Shown: in pieces, positions 8,642 through 17,192 of the stretch
Layout: each line of letters starts with the position of its first letter
Position numbering within the stretch: position 1 is the stretch's first letter
Assembly: GCF_014652415.1 (NCBI RefSeq)
Contig: NZ_BMYT01000003.1
Coordinates: forward strand, 1 to 64,000
Source of the DNA: Affinundibacterium macrobrachii
GTDB taxonomy: Bacteria > Pseudomonadota > Gammaproteobacteria > Burkholderiales > Burkholderiaceae_D
Length of the DNA: 64,000 nt
Direction: 5' to 3'
Position numbers and translations under genes: made by a program
The notes under the pieces: model-generated
The model's input: the letters and a program-made list of their open reading frames with translations, nothing else
Databases searched by the model: none
Told to the model about the DNA's origin: nothing

Positions 8642-9556
8642 ATGAATTTTCAAATCCGCCCTCTCTTACTGATCACTAGCATCGCCCTTCTCAGCCTTAC
8701 CCAAACAGCAAACGCCAACAGAATCGCCATCAAAATGCCAAGCGAGCCAAAACTAGCGTCTGCACCAGCAGCTTGCAAATCGCTCGATGATTGGAACGAG
8801 CCTACCCATGCGCGTCGGATTTATGGCAATACTTGGTATGTCGGCACATGCGGGATCAGCGTCGTGTTAATCGCGACACCGAACGGTCATGTCTTGATTG
8901 ATAGCGCACCGCAAAAAGCGTCGGAAGCGGTGCGGCAAAACATTCTATCTTTGGGTGTCAAACTGAGTGACATCAAAACGATTTTGATCACACATGAGCA
9001 CCATGATCACATGGGTGGTTTGGCTAGCATGCAAGCCGCAACTGGGGCGAAGGTATTGAGTCGCAGCAATATCGTCGATGTTCTGAAATCGGGCAAGAAT
9101 GATCGTCGTGATCCGCAATTTGATGAATTATCTGGCTTTGATCCGGTTGCGAATGTGCATGCGTTTAAGGATGCGGGTACGATCGTCATCGGTGATAAAA
9201 AGATTCAACACTTGCCCATGGCGGGTCATGCGCCTGGTGGCTCGGGTTGGACTTGGCAAGAGTGCGAGAAATCTGTTTGCAAGAATCTCGTGTTTGCCGA
9301 TAGTTTAGGATCTATTTCTGATGCGACTTATCGCTATTCCGCACCCGATTCTTTGGCAAATGCGCTGCGCGAAAGTAGTCAACGCGTAGCGAAGACGGCC
9401 TGCGATATTCTAATCACCGGCCATGGCACAGCGAGTGATCTGATGGCTCGTTTGGATGGTACAAAACCGCTTGCCGACACACAAGCCTGTGTAAATTATG
9501 CGCAGACTGGAATGCTGCGATTGGAAGATCGATTAAAAAAAGAGATGATTAAGTAA
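8642..9556 (+). CDS. Subclass B3-like metallo-beta-lactamase, exported
   Basis: These periplasmic zinc enzymes hydrolyse beta-lactams. I take the ATG at 8642 (MNFQIRPLLL) because it starts a proper signal peptide ending TANAN; the frame upstream is repeat DNA. The 304-residue precursor has the zinc motif H118-E-H120-H-D122-H123 (THEHHDHMGG). It also has the later ligands in MAGHAPGG followed by SGWTW, the B3-type arrangement, and in ITGHGTASDL. GTCGISVVLIATPNGHVLID is typical of B3 enzymes. MAGHAPG, in place of the usual TPGHTPG, and the late GHG motif differ somewhat from clinical enzymes. Activity and spectrum cannot be judged from sequence. Confidence 0.87.
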   Translation: MNFQIRPLLLITSIALLSLTQTANANRIAIKMPSEPKLASAPAACKSLDDWNEPTHARRIYGNTWYVGTCGISVVLIATPNGHVLIDSAPQKASEAVRQNILSLGVKLSDIKTILITHEHHDHMGGLASMQAATGAKVLSRSNIVDVLKSGKNDRRDPQFDELSGFDPVANVHAFKDAGTIVIGDKKIQHLPMAGHAPGGSGWTWQECEKSVCKNLVFADSLGSISDATYRYSAPDSLANALRESSQRVAKTACDILITGHGTASDLMARLDGTKPLADTQACVNYAQTGMLRLEDRLKKEMIK

Positions 9557-9596
9557 AGAGACATCGCTAAAAAACAGAAGTAATAAAGTGAATGTG

Positions 9597-9625
9597 TGAT
9601 GGGCATAAACAGTACATGCCCATCA
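9597..9625. terminator. Hairpin between convergent genes (possible bidirectional terminator)
   Basis: TGATGGGCAT and ATGCCCATCA form a perfect 10-bp stem with a 9-nt loop between the convergent beta-lactamase and permease genes. There is no clear U-tract on either side, so intrinsic termination is uncertain. Confidence 0.45.
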
Positions 9626-9719
9626 ACATCACAACAAGTTTCCGAACAAGCTAGCAGATCAAATTAGAGATGCTTTAATTGTAGCGACTACCCGATATCG
9701 CTATCGTATGCATCATCAA

Positions 9720-10700
9720 CTACTTGATAAATGCCTGATACAAATTAAACACGCTGACCAAGCTGATTAAACTGCCGACCAAGATCAACAAAGTCTTTGC
9801 TTTTAAGTGCTTGGTAACAAATGCAGCAAAAGGCGCAGCCACTAAGCCACCCAAGGCTAAACCTGCGACTAAGATCCATACCGTGTGATCCAAAATAGAA
9901 AAGAACGACGCGGCGACCACGATGGTTAAAAAGAACTCGGCAAAATTGACCGTACCAATCGTGGTACGTGGGTCTTGTCCTGAACCTACCAATGAGGTTG
10001 TCACGATTGGTCCCCAACCGCCACCGCCTGTGGTATCCATTAATCCGCCAAAGAATGCGAGTGGAACCACCTTTTTCGTATTGATATCAGACTTGGCTTT
10101 GATTTGACGAAAGGCTTTACTAATTACGTAAACGCCCATCAATAGAAGATACAAACTGATATAGGGCTTGAGCGCTTTACCATCAATACTACTCAAAATA
10201 TAAGTACCAACCAGCGCACCGATAATACCCGGCACGAGTAAGCCAAAGAATAATTTCTTATTCACGTTACCCATTTTTAAATGCGCCACGCCCGACACGC
10301 CTGTCGTGAATACCTCGGCCAAATGCGTTGCGCCGCTCGCTAACGCCGGTGGCGCACCTGCGGCGAGCAAAAAGCTGCTTGAAGTAATACCGTAAGCCAT
10401 ACCCAATGCACCATCAATCACTTGTGCTAAGAACCCAACGCCAACGGCACTCCAAAACAAAGGATCGTATAAGGTTTGCGTTATCAGCGCCATGCCGGTT
10501 TGTTCATTACCACCGAAAAACAAGCGAAACACCAAGTACACAACTAAGCCGAGCAAGATCGCTACCACTGCATAACTCAATATCCGCAAAATCGGATGCT
10601 CATGCGCATGCGTCACTTCGTATTCGATAGGAGGCAATGCCAGCGCTTCGTGCTCTGGATTAATGCTTCTATCATCAAGATCGATATGACGGATTTTCAT
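9720..10700 (-). CDS. TauE/SafE-family sulfite/anion exporter-like permease
   Basis: Proteins of this family carry sulfite, sulfoacetate or related anions across the inner membrane. The 326-residue protein has a soluble N-terminus of about 35 residues rich in His and Glu, a first helix (LSYAVVAILLGLVVYLVF), and then the TauE/SafE core of about eight helices. The core shows the repeat motif GALGMAYGITSSS near residue 100 and its counterpart GGLMDTTGGGGWGPIVTTSL in the second half. The actual substrate cannot be read from sequence. Neighbours are convergent or divergent, so it is probably monocistronic. Confidence 0.85.
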   Translation of the reverse strand: MKIRHIDLDDRSINPEHEALALPPIEYEVTHAHEHPILRILSYAVVAILLGLVVYLVFRLFFGGNEQTGMALITQTLYDPLFWSAVGVGFLAQVIDGALGMAYGITSSSFLLAAGAPPALASGATHLAEVFTTGVSGVAHLKMGNVNKKLFFGLLVPGIIGALVGTYILSSIDGKALKPYISLYLLLMGVYVISKAFRQIKAKSDINTKKVVPLAFFGGLMDTTGGGGWGPIVTTSLVGSGQDPRTTIGTVNFAEFFLTIVVAASFFSILDHTVWILVAGLALGGLVAAPFAAFVTKHLKAKTLLILVGSLISLVSVFNLYQAFIK

Positions 10701-11000
10701 ATTGGCTTAGGGGCTGGATTTCATTCAGAAGCGGCGATGATAACGAAATCAACTCAAATTCAAAACAATAGAATAACTATTTGCTTATGCAAAAGTTCTG
10801 TGTCGCTGCAATTAAATAAAACCGTAGCGCTTTGTCTACCACTAAAAATATTGCCGAGTTCGACGGATGGGTTTTACACTGGTTGTATCGAATTTTCGGC
10901 GAACTTTCAATGATCTCACCAATCAAAGTCTAGCGATCAGCATCCACTTTCGCCAATAACAGAAAATAACAATCACACAAGCCAAACAGAGGAGACTTCC
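10701..11000. other. Divergent intergenic region, nothing recognised
   Basis: These 300 bp separate the TauE-type permease from the M28 peptidase and must hold both promoters. I find no convincing operator or RNA. A ribosome binding site, GGAG, lies 7 bp before the peptidase ATG. Confidence 0.5.
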
Positions 11001-12332
11001 ATGCACTTTTCGCAAAAATTAATCTGCACTACCTTGGTTAGTGCTTTATGCGGCGCTAGTTCGATCGGCTTTGCACAAGCACAATCGCTGGAGATTTTGC
11101 AAGGCAGCGCGCTCAAACAAGATGATTTTGTGGTGACGATGGTGCGGCAATTGGAATTAGAAAAATACAAGGCGACGATCAAATCATTGACCGAATTTGG
11201 CGATCGTCGTCAGGGCACAGAACGCAATCGTCGTGCTTTGGATTGGATAGAAGCCCAACTCAAATCCTACGGTTGTACCAACACCGAGCGCATGCAATTT
11301 GACTATACACAAGCAGCACCCGCCACACCGGGAGCGGCTCCTGCACCGCGCCGCAATGTGATTCCTAGTGGTGGCTTGGGCGGTGCACCAGGACAAGGTG
11401 GTAGCACGCTGTTTGGCAAACGTGCAAAAACTGGAGTCAATACCGACCCGCTACTGCAGCCAAATGAAAAATTACGTGCCTTAAATGCAGAACAAACTCC
11501 GGTCGGCACTTCACAACGCGAGAATGTGTACTGCACAAAAATAGGCAAAACCAATCCCGACGAAATGTATATCGTCGGCGCACATTTTGATGGCATCGGC
11601 TTCGGCGAAGCTGCCAATGACAATGGATCTGGAACCGCCTTGGTCATGGAGCTCGCCAGAATATTTAGTGCACCGGGAATTGAAACCGACAAATCGATAC
11701 GCTTTGTTTTTTGGAATAATGAAGAAAGTGGCTTAAATGGCGCTTATGCCTATGTCGCACAACGTAAAGATTTGCAAGGTATTGAATCACCAAAAGGCTC
11801 GGGTAAATATCCCGAACCAAAATGGCTGGGCATGATACAGCACGATATGATGCTGTGGGATCATGGTATGCCAATCGAAAAATTAGATGAACATGGTAAG
11901 CCAGTATTGGGCGCAGATGGCAAACCAATCTACGTTTCGCCAAAAGAACAAAGAGCCGAAGCAGACGTCAATATCGAATTTCAATCGACGGCAAAACAGG
12001 CAGAAGGCGCAGCGAAGTTGGCATGGTTCTTCCGCGCGGCGAATGATAAATATGCGACTAACTACCCGGCCGCTGTTGGATTTCATATGACCAACACCGA
12101 TTCGGTGCCGTTTATGGATTTAGTCCCTGCGATCTCGTTGCGCGAAAATGAGCGCGGTATGCATATCGGTGCAGGTTGGAATCCGAACTGGCACCAACCC
12201 AGCGATGTGTACTCAACTTATTCAGATAAAGACTTTTTGTTGGGCTTAAATGCCGCGCAGACAACCTTGTCCGCAGTGGCAATCTTGTCTGGTGCCAAGC
12301 CGGTCGCAAAATCGAGCAGCGACAAAAAGTAA
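11001..12332 (+). CDS. M28-family zinc aminopeptidase, exported
   Basis: M28 enzymes remove N-terminal residues with two zinc ions. A signal peptide (MHFSQKLICTTLVSALCGAS...AQAQ) sends this 443-residue protein to the periplasm or outside. The metal-binding motifs are in order: VGAHFDGIGFGEAANDNGSG with its His and bridging Asp, the catalytic pair in WNNEESGLNGAYAY, MIQHDMMLWDHG, and the last His in NWHQPSDVYSTY. A Gly/Pro-rich insert near residues 105-150 and a second insert around 285-320 (DEHGKPVLGADGKPIYVSPK) make it longer than minimal M28 domains. The substrate is unknown. Confidence 0.88.
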   Translation: MHFSQKLICTTLVSALCGASSIGFAQAQSLEILQGSALKQDDFVVTMVRQLELEKYKATIKSLTEFGDRRQGTERNRRALDWIEAQLKSYGCTNTERMQFDYTQAAPATPGAAPAPRRNVIPSGGLGGAPGQGGSTLFGKRAKTGVNTDPLLQPNEKLRALNAEQTPVGTSQRENVYCTKIGKTNPDEMYIVGAHFDGIGFGEAANDNGSGTALVMELARIFSAPGIETDKSIRFVFWNNEESGLNGAYAYVAQRKDLQGIESPKGSGKYPEPKWLGMIQHDMMLWDHGMPIEKLDEHGKPVLGADGKPIYVSPKEQRAEADVNIEFQSTAKQAEGAAKLAWFFRAANDKYATNYPAAVGFHMTNTDSVPFMDLVPAISLRENERGMHIGAGWNPNWHQPSDVYSTYSDKDFLLGLNAAQTTLSAVAILSGAKPVAKSSSDKK

Positions 12333-12484
12333 TTGGCTTATTTGAACCAGTAAACGTCGACGATTTAACCAAATTTATCTTTTGACGAAGGGGTGATTCA
12401 AACTTTTGGACTTACAATTCTAGTATTTGCAATAAAACACTAATCGTCGCGCTGGTTCAATGGGAATCAGCGCTTAGGATTTGC

Positions 12485-12901
12485 ATGAATGCTATTTTTC
12501 GCCCGCACGGTAAGTTTCGAGTTTGGATCGAAGGGCAACTTCTCATCACAGAATTGACTGGGCCTTGGAATCGCGAGCTAATCGAGTACTGGGCCGTGCA
12601 AGCCTTGCCGCTCGCTAGTCAATTTTCTGCTGTACATCCATACATAGCGATCACCATCGTGCATGAATCGATCTTGTGTCCTGGCGATGCAATTGATCGC
12701 ATCGCACGAGCGATCCAATTTAGTCGCAATCAACTGCACTGCATAGAAAACATCATCGTCGCAGCTGATGATGTCGATGGCAAAGATTTACTTAAATCGA
12801 CGTATCATCGGATTGGCTTGCAGCATTTCTTTAACGATTTTGACAGCGCCAAACATTGGGCGGAACAAACCATCATTCAGCAAGGCAAATCTTCATTCTA
12901 A
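12485..12901 (+). CDS. Small cytoplasmic protein of unknown function (STAS/SpoIIAA-like appearance)
   Basis: This 138-residue protein has no signal peptide or membrane segment. The opening beta-hairpin pattern (HGKFRVWIEGQLLITELTGP, then WNRELIEYWAVQAL) and alternating strands and helices recall STAS-like proteins, in which a short N-terminal strand pair is followed by a helix. No phosphorylatable Ser or other motif is decisive. It stands alone between the peptidase and the CNNM gene. Identification is weak; that it is a real gene is likely from its length and codon use. Confidence 0.65.
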   Translation: MNAIFRPHGKFRVWIEGQLLITELTGPWNRELIEYWAVQALPLASQFSAVHPYIAITIVHESILCPGDAIDRIARAIQFSRNQLHCIENIIVAADDVDGKDLLKSTYHRIGLQHFFNDFDSAKHWAEQTIIQQGKSSF

Positions 12902-13053
12902 ATTCTGTATCAGCCTACTTTCTCGCTCCAGCTTGAGCTAAGCCAACACTAGCCCAACACCAAGCCAATAAGAGCTACTCCAAGCCGCACAGAAGTATTT
13001 CCAGTTTTACCCTAAGCTCGGCTATGATGTTTACCATCATTAATGGAGGCAAC

Positions 13054-14370
13054 ATGGCATTATTTGATCATCTCTTGGTTATCTTGCTACTGGTAGCGAT
13101 CAGTGGCTTTTTCTCTATGTCAGAAATCGCGCTCGCCGCAGCGCGTAAAGTCAAACTACAAATTTTAGAAGCCGATGGCGATTTGCGCGCCAGCAAAGTG
13201 TTGGCGCTGCAACAAGAACCCGGACATTTTTTTACGGTAGTACAAATCGCGCTAAATGCTATTGCGATTTTGGGTGGTATTTTAGGTGAACAATCCTTAA
13301 CGCCCTACTTCGCTAAACTATTTCAATCCCTATTTGGTGAAGCGAGCTGGATTGATACTTTGAGTTTTTTGAGTTCATTCATCTTCGTTACTTCAATATT
13401 TATTCTACTTGCCGATCTGATGCCGAAAAAGCTGGCGATGGTTGCGCCCGAAAGCGTAGCGATGTTTGTTGTCGCACCTATGATGTTGTGCGTTAAATTA
13501 TTCAAACCTTTGGTGTGGATATTCAATGGCTTATCGAATTTAATTTTTACAAGCTTTAATTTACCGACCGAACGTGACGATCAAATCACATCTGACGAAA
13601 TTCATGCAGTCGTCAATGCGGGTGCCGAGGCTGGCATTTTACAAACCCGCGAACACGATATGATAGGCAATGTTTTTGAACTCGAGAGCCGCACTGTTCC
13701 CTCTGCGATGTCACAACGCGATAGCATCGTCTATTTGAGCTTGCAAGATAATGAGGAAAGCATACGACAAAAAATCGCCGAACATCCACACACCAAGTTC
13801 CTAGTCTGTGATGGGCAAATTGATAAAGTCGTTGGCTATGTCGAATCTAAAGACATCCTCAAACGCATCTTGACCAATCAAGCCTTCTCTAAGGTGCAGG
13901 AGTTGTCGCTGCGCACCGCATTAGTGGTACCCGATTCACTCACGCTGTCGGAAATGTTAGAGCAATTTAAAGCCACGCGAGAAGACTTTGCGGTGATCTT
14001 AAATGAATACGCACTAGTAGTCGGTATCATTACCTTAAACGATGTCTTAAGCACCTTAATGGATGGCATGGTGCATCCTTATTTAGAAGATCAAATCGTG
14101 CGTCGCGATGATCAATCTTGGCTGATCGATGGTGCAACCACGATAGAAGATGTATGCCGCGCCCTCGATATAGACGACTTACCGGAGAGTGGCAATTACG
14201 AAACCATCGCGGGCTTCATGATGACTATGCTGAGAAAAATTCCTAAGCGCACCGACTTTGTCATGGTTGGGGATTATAAATTTGAAGTAGTCGATATTGA
14301 TCAATTTAGGATTGATCAATTATTGGTCGTGAAAAAACCTCCTACCGAAGCAATTCCAAATAAATCCTAA
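13054..14370 (+). CDS. CNNM/CorC-family (hemolysin-family) membrane protein with CBS pair
   Basis: These proteins are linked to Mg2+/Co2+ efflux or homeostasis. I prefer the ATG at 13054 because GGAGG precedes it closely (GGAGGCAACATGG); an in-frame ATG at 13024 lacks this. The 438 residues comprise a DUF21 membrane domain (about 1-195, with SGFFSMSEIALAAARK), a CBS pair (about 200-320), and a C-terminal CorC/HlyC domain (from about 340, DQSWLIDGATTIEDVCRAL through DFVMVGDYKFEVVDID). Despite the annotation history, these are not cytolysins. Confidence 0.9.
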   Translation: MALFDHLLVILLLVAISGFFSMSEIALAAARKVKLQILEADGDLRASKVLALQQEPGHFFTVVQIALNAIAILGGILGEQSLTPYFAKLFQSLFGEASWIDTLSFLSSFIFVTSIFILLADLMPKKLAMVAPESVAMFVVAPMMLCVKLFKPLVWIFNGLSNLIFTSFNLPTERDDQITSDEIHAVVNAGAEAGILQTREHDMIGNVFELESRTVPSAMSQRDSIVYLSLQDNEESIRQKIAEHPHTKFLVCDGQIDKVVGYVESKDILKRILTNQAFSKVQELSLRTALVVPDSLTLSEMLEQFKATREDFAVILNEYALVVGIITLNDVLSTLMDGMVHPYLEDQIVRRDDQSWLIDGATTIEDVCRALDIDDLPESGNYETIAGFMMTMLRKIPKRTDFVMVGDYKFEVVDIDQFRIDQLLVVKKPPTEAIPNKS

Positions 14371-14388
14371 GCGGCTTTTGCCGCTTAG
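14367..14388 (+). terminator. Stem-loop at the CNNM gene stop codon
   Basis: CTAAGCGGC and GCCGCTTAG pair with a TTTT loop, and the TAA stop lies in the first arm. No U-tract follows, so it probably stabilises the 3' end or works with the next hairpin. Confidence 0.5.
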
Positions 14389-14426
14389 AAATCTAGTTAC
14401 TCCATCTGCGATCCAGTCTAAAAAAA

Positions 14427-14461
14427 TCCCTGTCCCATGGACGCCCCAAACGGGACAGGGA
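14427..14461. terminator. Bidirectional terminator between convergent genes
   Basis: TCCCTGTCCC and GGGACAGGGA form a 10-bp stem. An A-run lies on the left side and AATTTT on the right. This suits termination of both the plus-strand CNNM gene and the minus-strand serine hydrolase. Confidence 0.75.
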
Positions 14462-14484
14462 ATTTTCAAACATCAATGTGGCGC

Positions 14485-16197
14485 TTATTTAATTTTCTTG
14501 GCAGGAATCGCGCGACCACCTTGATTCAAAATTAATTGCGTCACTTTGCCATCCGCATCTTTTTCAAATTTCAATTGCGCACCAACTTCTGCCGCGCTAA
14601 AAGTATCAGCACCTATGGCGACAATACCGACTGGGCCTTGCCCCGTAGCTTGTGTAATGAAGCGATTTCCTTCGCGTCGCACATTCAAAATAAAATTCGC
14701 TTGTATCTGATAGTCACCTTCAAATACCGCAAACTGCTCAGCCGTCATCTCGACCACTTTTGGCGGCTGAGGCAGTGCTTCTTTTAATTTGGGATGCGCT
14801 ACTGAACCGCCGTTTTGATACACCACCGCTTCATTGACTTCGCCATTCGCTTGACGATTAAATTCAACGCGCAGTAAAGAGTTTTGATCTTTAAAGAAAG
14901 CATTCTGTGCGTAAGCTTGCAACTCGGTGCGCGGACCATCAGTGCGAGTCATCACCAATTTATTGCCTTCACGCGTGACGAAGCGACGATTTTTATCGTC
15001 AATCTTATACACACCGACATACTGATCTAAGATTTTTTCATCGACACTGATCGCCTTAAATTCTGGAATCGGCTTGCCAATTGCGGCAGACGCCAAACGC
15101 GTTGCAATCATTTCTGGTTGTGGCAATCCACGATCAGCATTATGTAACACGGCGACAAACACCTTGTCTTTCGGTAAACGCAGCGCATAAGTCGAAAATC
15201 CAGGGATGCCGCCTCCATGCGAGAGCATTGTTTGGCCTTCAAATTGCCCTACGCCCCAACCATAAGCATAATTTGTGACTTGCCCATTCTTCAGTTTGTA
15301 AGAAGTAAATGCACGTTGCCAGCTATCTGCTTTTAATAATTTGCCCGCTGTAATTGCCGCATCCCATTTCGCCAAATCATCCACCGTAGAAGCGATAGAG
15401 CCAGCAGCATAAGGCTGCGTCATACTGATCTTCATGCTTGGATCAAACACGTCACCAAGCTGAGAGTAGCCTTGCGCACGCGCTTGCCGACTACGCTCAT
15501 GACCTTCGTGCGCGGTGTTATTCATGTCCAGAGGCATGAAAATATGCTTGGCAACATAATTCGCATAAGTTTCACCACTGACTTTTTCTATGATGGCACC
15601 CAATAAGAAGTAACCGGAATTATTGTATTTGTAGGCAGTTCCAGGTTCAAATTCCAGTGCATCACTTTTAAAGCTATCGACCATCTCGCTTACGCTAATG
15701 TCGGTCATCGATTTCGCCATAAAACCGGGCTTGCCGGTGTAACTTGGAATGCCGGAGGTATGGGTCAACAAATGCTCGATCGTGACCAGTTTTCCACTGA
15801 CAGGATAATCAGGGAAAAACTTGCTTACGGGGTCATTCAAAGCTATTTTCCCAGCTTCGATTAACTGCAAAATCGCGACGGCGGTAAATTGTTTGGTAAT
15901 CGACCCCAAGCGCATCACATGATCCGCTTGCAAGGCTTCCTTGGTACTCAGATTGGCTAAACCATAGGCTTTACGCAGCAAAACTTTGCCGTCTTTGATG
16001 ACGATTACCGTCGCTCCTGGTTGATCTGCTTTGTAGTAACCCTTTGCGATCTGATCAAGTTGCTGCGTGCTTGGTGTTGCGCTAGCCGCAGACTGGCTTA
16101 GTCCATTAAGATTCTGCGCCAGACTGATTGGCGCTTGTAGCAGCAAAAAACTAGCAAATGCAATTGGCGTTAAAGCCAAGATAGTGCTTCTCGACAT
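14485..16197 (-). CDS. Exported serine hydrolase of the class C beta-lactamase/PBP-like fold
   Basis: The family includes AmpC, D-aminopeptidases and esterases. The start at 16197 (MSRSTILALTP) gives 570 residues with a signal peptide ending ISLAQ; an upstream ATG at 16224 is less likely. The hydrolase domain has SxxK in LGSITKQFTAVAIL, the Tyr-x-Asn motif in YKYNNSGYFLLGAI, and the HGG triad in LSHGGGIPGFSTY. After about residue 370 come two smaller repeated beta domains (DQYVGVYKIDDKNRRFV and VFEGDYQIQANFILNV), typical of long peptidase-like members. This is not a standard AmpC, so antibiotic resistance should not be assumed. Confidence 0.87.
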   Translation of the reverse strand: MSRSTILALTPIAFASFLLLQAPISLAQNLNGLSQSAASATPSTQQLDQIAKGYYKADQPGATVIVIKDGKVLLRKAYGLANLSTKEALQADHVMRLGSITKQFTAVAILQLIEAGKIALNDPVSKFFPDYPVSGKLVTIEHLLTHTSGIPSYTGKPGFMAKSMTDISVSEMVDSFKSDALEFEPGTAYKYNNSGYFLLGAIIEKVSGETYANYVAKHIFMPLDMNNTAHEGHERSRQARAQGYSQLGDVFDPSMKISMTQPYAAGSIASTVDDLAKWDAAITAGKLLKADSWQRAFTSYKLKNGQVTNYAYGWGVGQFEGQTMLSHGGGIPGFSTYALRLPKDKVFVAVLHNADRGLPQPEMIATRLASAAIGKPIPEFKAISVDEKILDQYVGVYKIDDKNRRFVTREGNKLVMTRTDGPRTELQAYAQNAFFKDQNSLLRVEFNRQANGEVNEAVVYQNGGSVAHPKLKEALPQPPKVVEMTAEQFAVFEGDYQIQANFILNVRREGNRFITQATGQGPVGIVAIGADTFSAAEVGAQLKFEKDADGKVTQLILNQGGRAIPAKKIK

Positions 16198-16481
16198 GAT
16201 GTTTACCTTTACGTGATTATTCATTCTAAAAATAACTTAAGAAATATATTCTAGTGATTTAACACAAGATCTTCATCTTAAACAGCTTCGATTTTATTTT
16301 CTCAAGCATTACGACAAAACGCAAAAATTGGGGCATCAATGGTCTTAGCTGAGCAATCAACAAAAATTGAAAAAGCGATCTCGCAATTGGATTACAATAA
16401 AAAAGCAAACTTCTCTTTAATACAATCCGCTTTAATGTACAACTAAGTTACTCCACCACTTTTACCAATATCTGATTCACT

Positions 16482-17165
16482 TTGAAACCACTCAAGCTAT
16501 TAATCGTTGAAGATAATCCACACATCGCCAAGCAACTAGGTGATTTTTTGGCTGGCTTGCAGTGGCAGGTAGATTTTGCGAGTGAAGGCAAGCTCGCTGT
16601 ACAACTCGCCAGCAAAGAACATTTCGATGTTGTGTTACTCGATCTCAATTTGCCAGATATTGATGGTTTTCAAGTGTGCCAACAAATCAAAGCGCAAGCA
16701 CCTAGCAATGTCCCCATATTAATGCTGACCGCGCGTGATGCATTTGAAGATAAGGCGCGTGGCTTCTCAATGGGTGCCGATGATTACCTAAGCAAGCCAT
16801 TCGATTTTCGGGAAGTGGCTTTACGTTGTGAAGCATTAAGTCGTCGACAGCAATTACATCTAAAACAAGAAATTCAGATTGGCCGCTTACGATTATTGGT
16901 ACGCGACATGCGCGCAGATTATGCGGATCGGAGCCTTGCACTAACCCAAGTTGGTTTTAAGATTCTGCTACTACTCGCACAAAAATATCCAGATGCAGTC
17001 AGTCGCTCGCACATCTTGCATGAAATCTGGGGCGACGCCCCACCTCAAAGTGATGCTTTGAAATCGCACATCTACAGCTTACGCAAGCAACTCGAAAATG
17101 CTGCTGGACACGATCTGGTACGCACTGTACATAATCTTGGTTATCAATTGATTGCGCCAATTTAA
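16482..17165 (+). CDS. OmpR/PhoB-type response regulator (TTG start)
   Basis: The first half is a receiver domain with the phosphoacceptor D54 (VVLLDLNLPD), the acidic pair E9/D10 (LLIVEDNP) and the late Lys (DYLSKPFDF). The second half is a winged-helix DNA-binding domain (FKILLLLAQKYPDAVSRS through HIYSLRKQLENAAG). The best start is TTG at 16482 (TTGAAACCACTC): it gives the normal N-terminus MKPLKLLIVED, and no in-frame ATG lies nearby. The partner kinase follows 27 bp later. The stimulus and targets are unknown. The next gene downstream is a secreted esterase. Confidence 0.9.
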   Translation: MKPLKLLIVEDNPHIAKQLGDFLAGLQWQVDFASEGKLAVQLASKEHFDVVLLDLNLPDIDGFQVCQQIKAQAPSNVPILMLTARDAFEDKARGFSMGADDYLSKPFDFREVALRCEALSRRQQLHLKQEIQIGRLRLLVRDMRADYADRSLALTQVGFKILLLLAQKYPDAVSRSHILHEIWGDAPPQSDALKSHIYSLRKQLENAAGHDLVRTVHNLGYQLIAPI

Positions 17166-17192
17166 AAAGCCAACAGATCAACAAAGCACCGA

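Noticed and set aside
14485-16197. AmpC beta-lactamase linked to ampD at 33.7 kb
   Set aside because: The protein is far longer than AmpC, with extra C-terminal beta domains, and has no ampR neighbour; the fold is shared by many peptidases and esterases.
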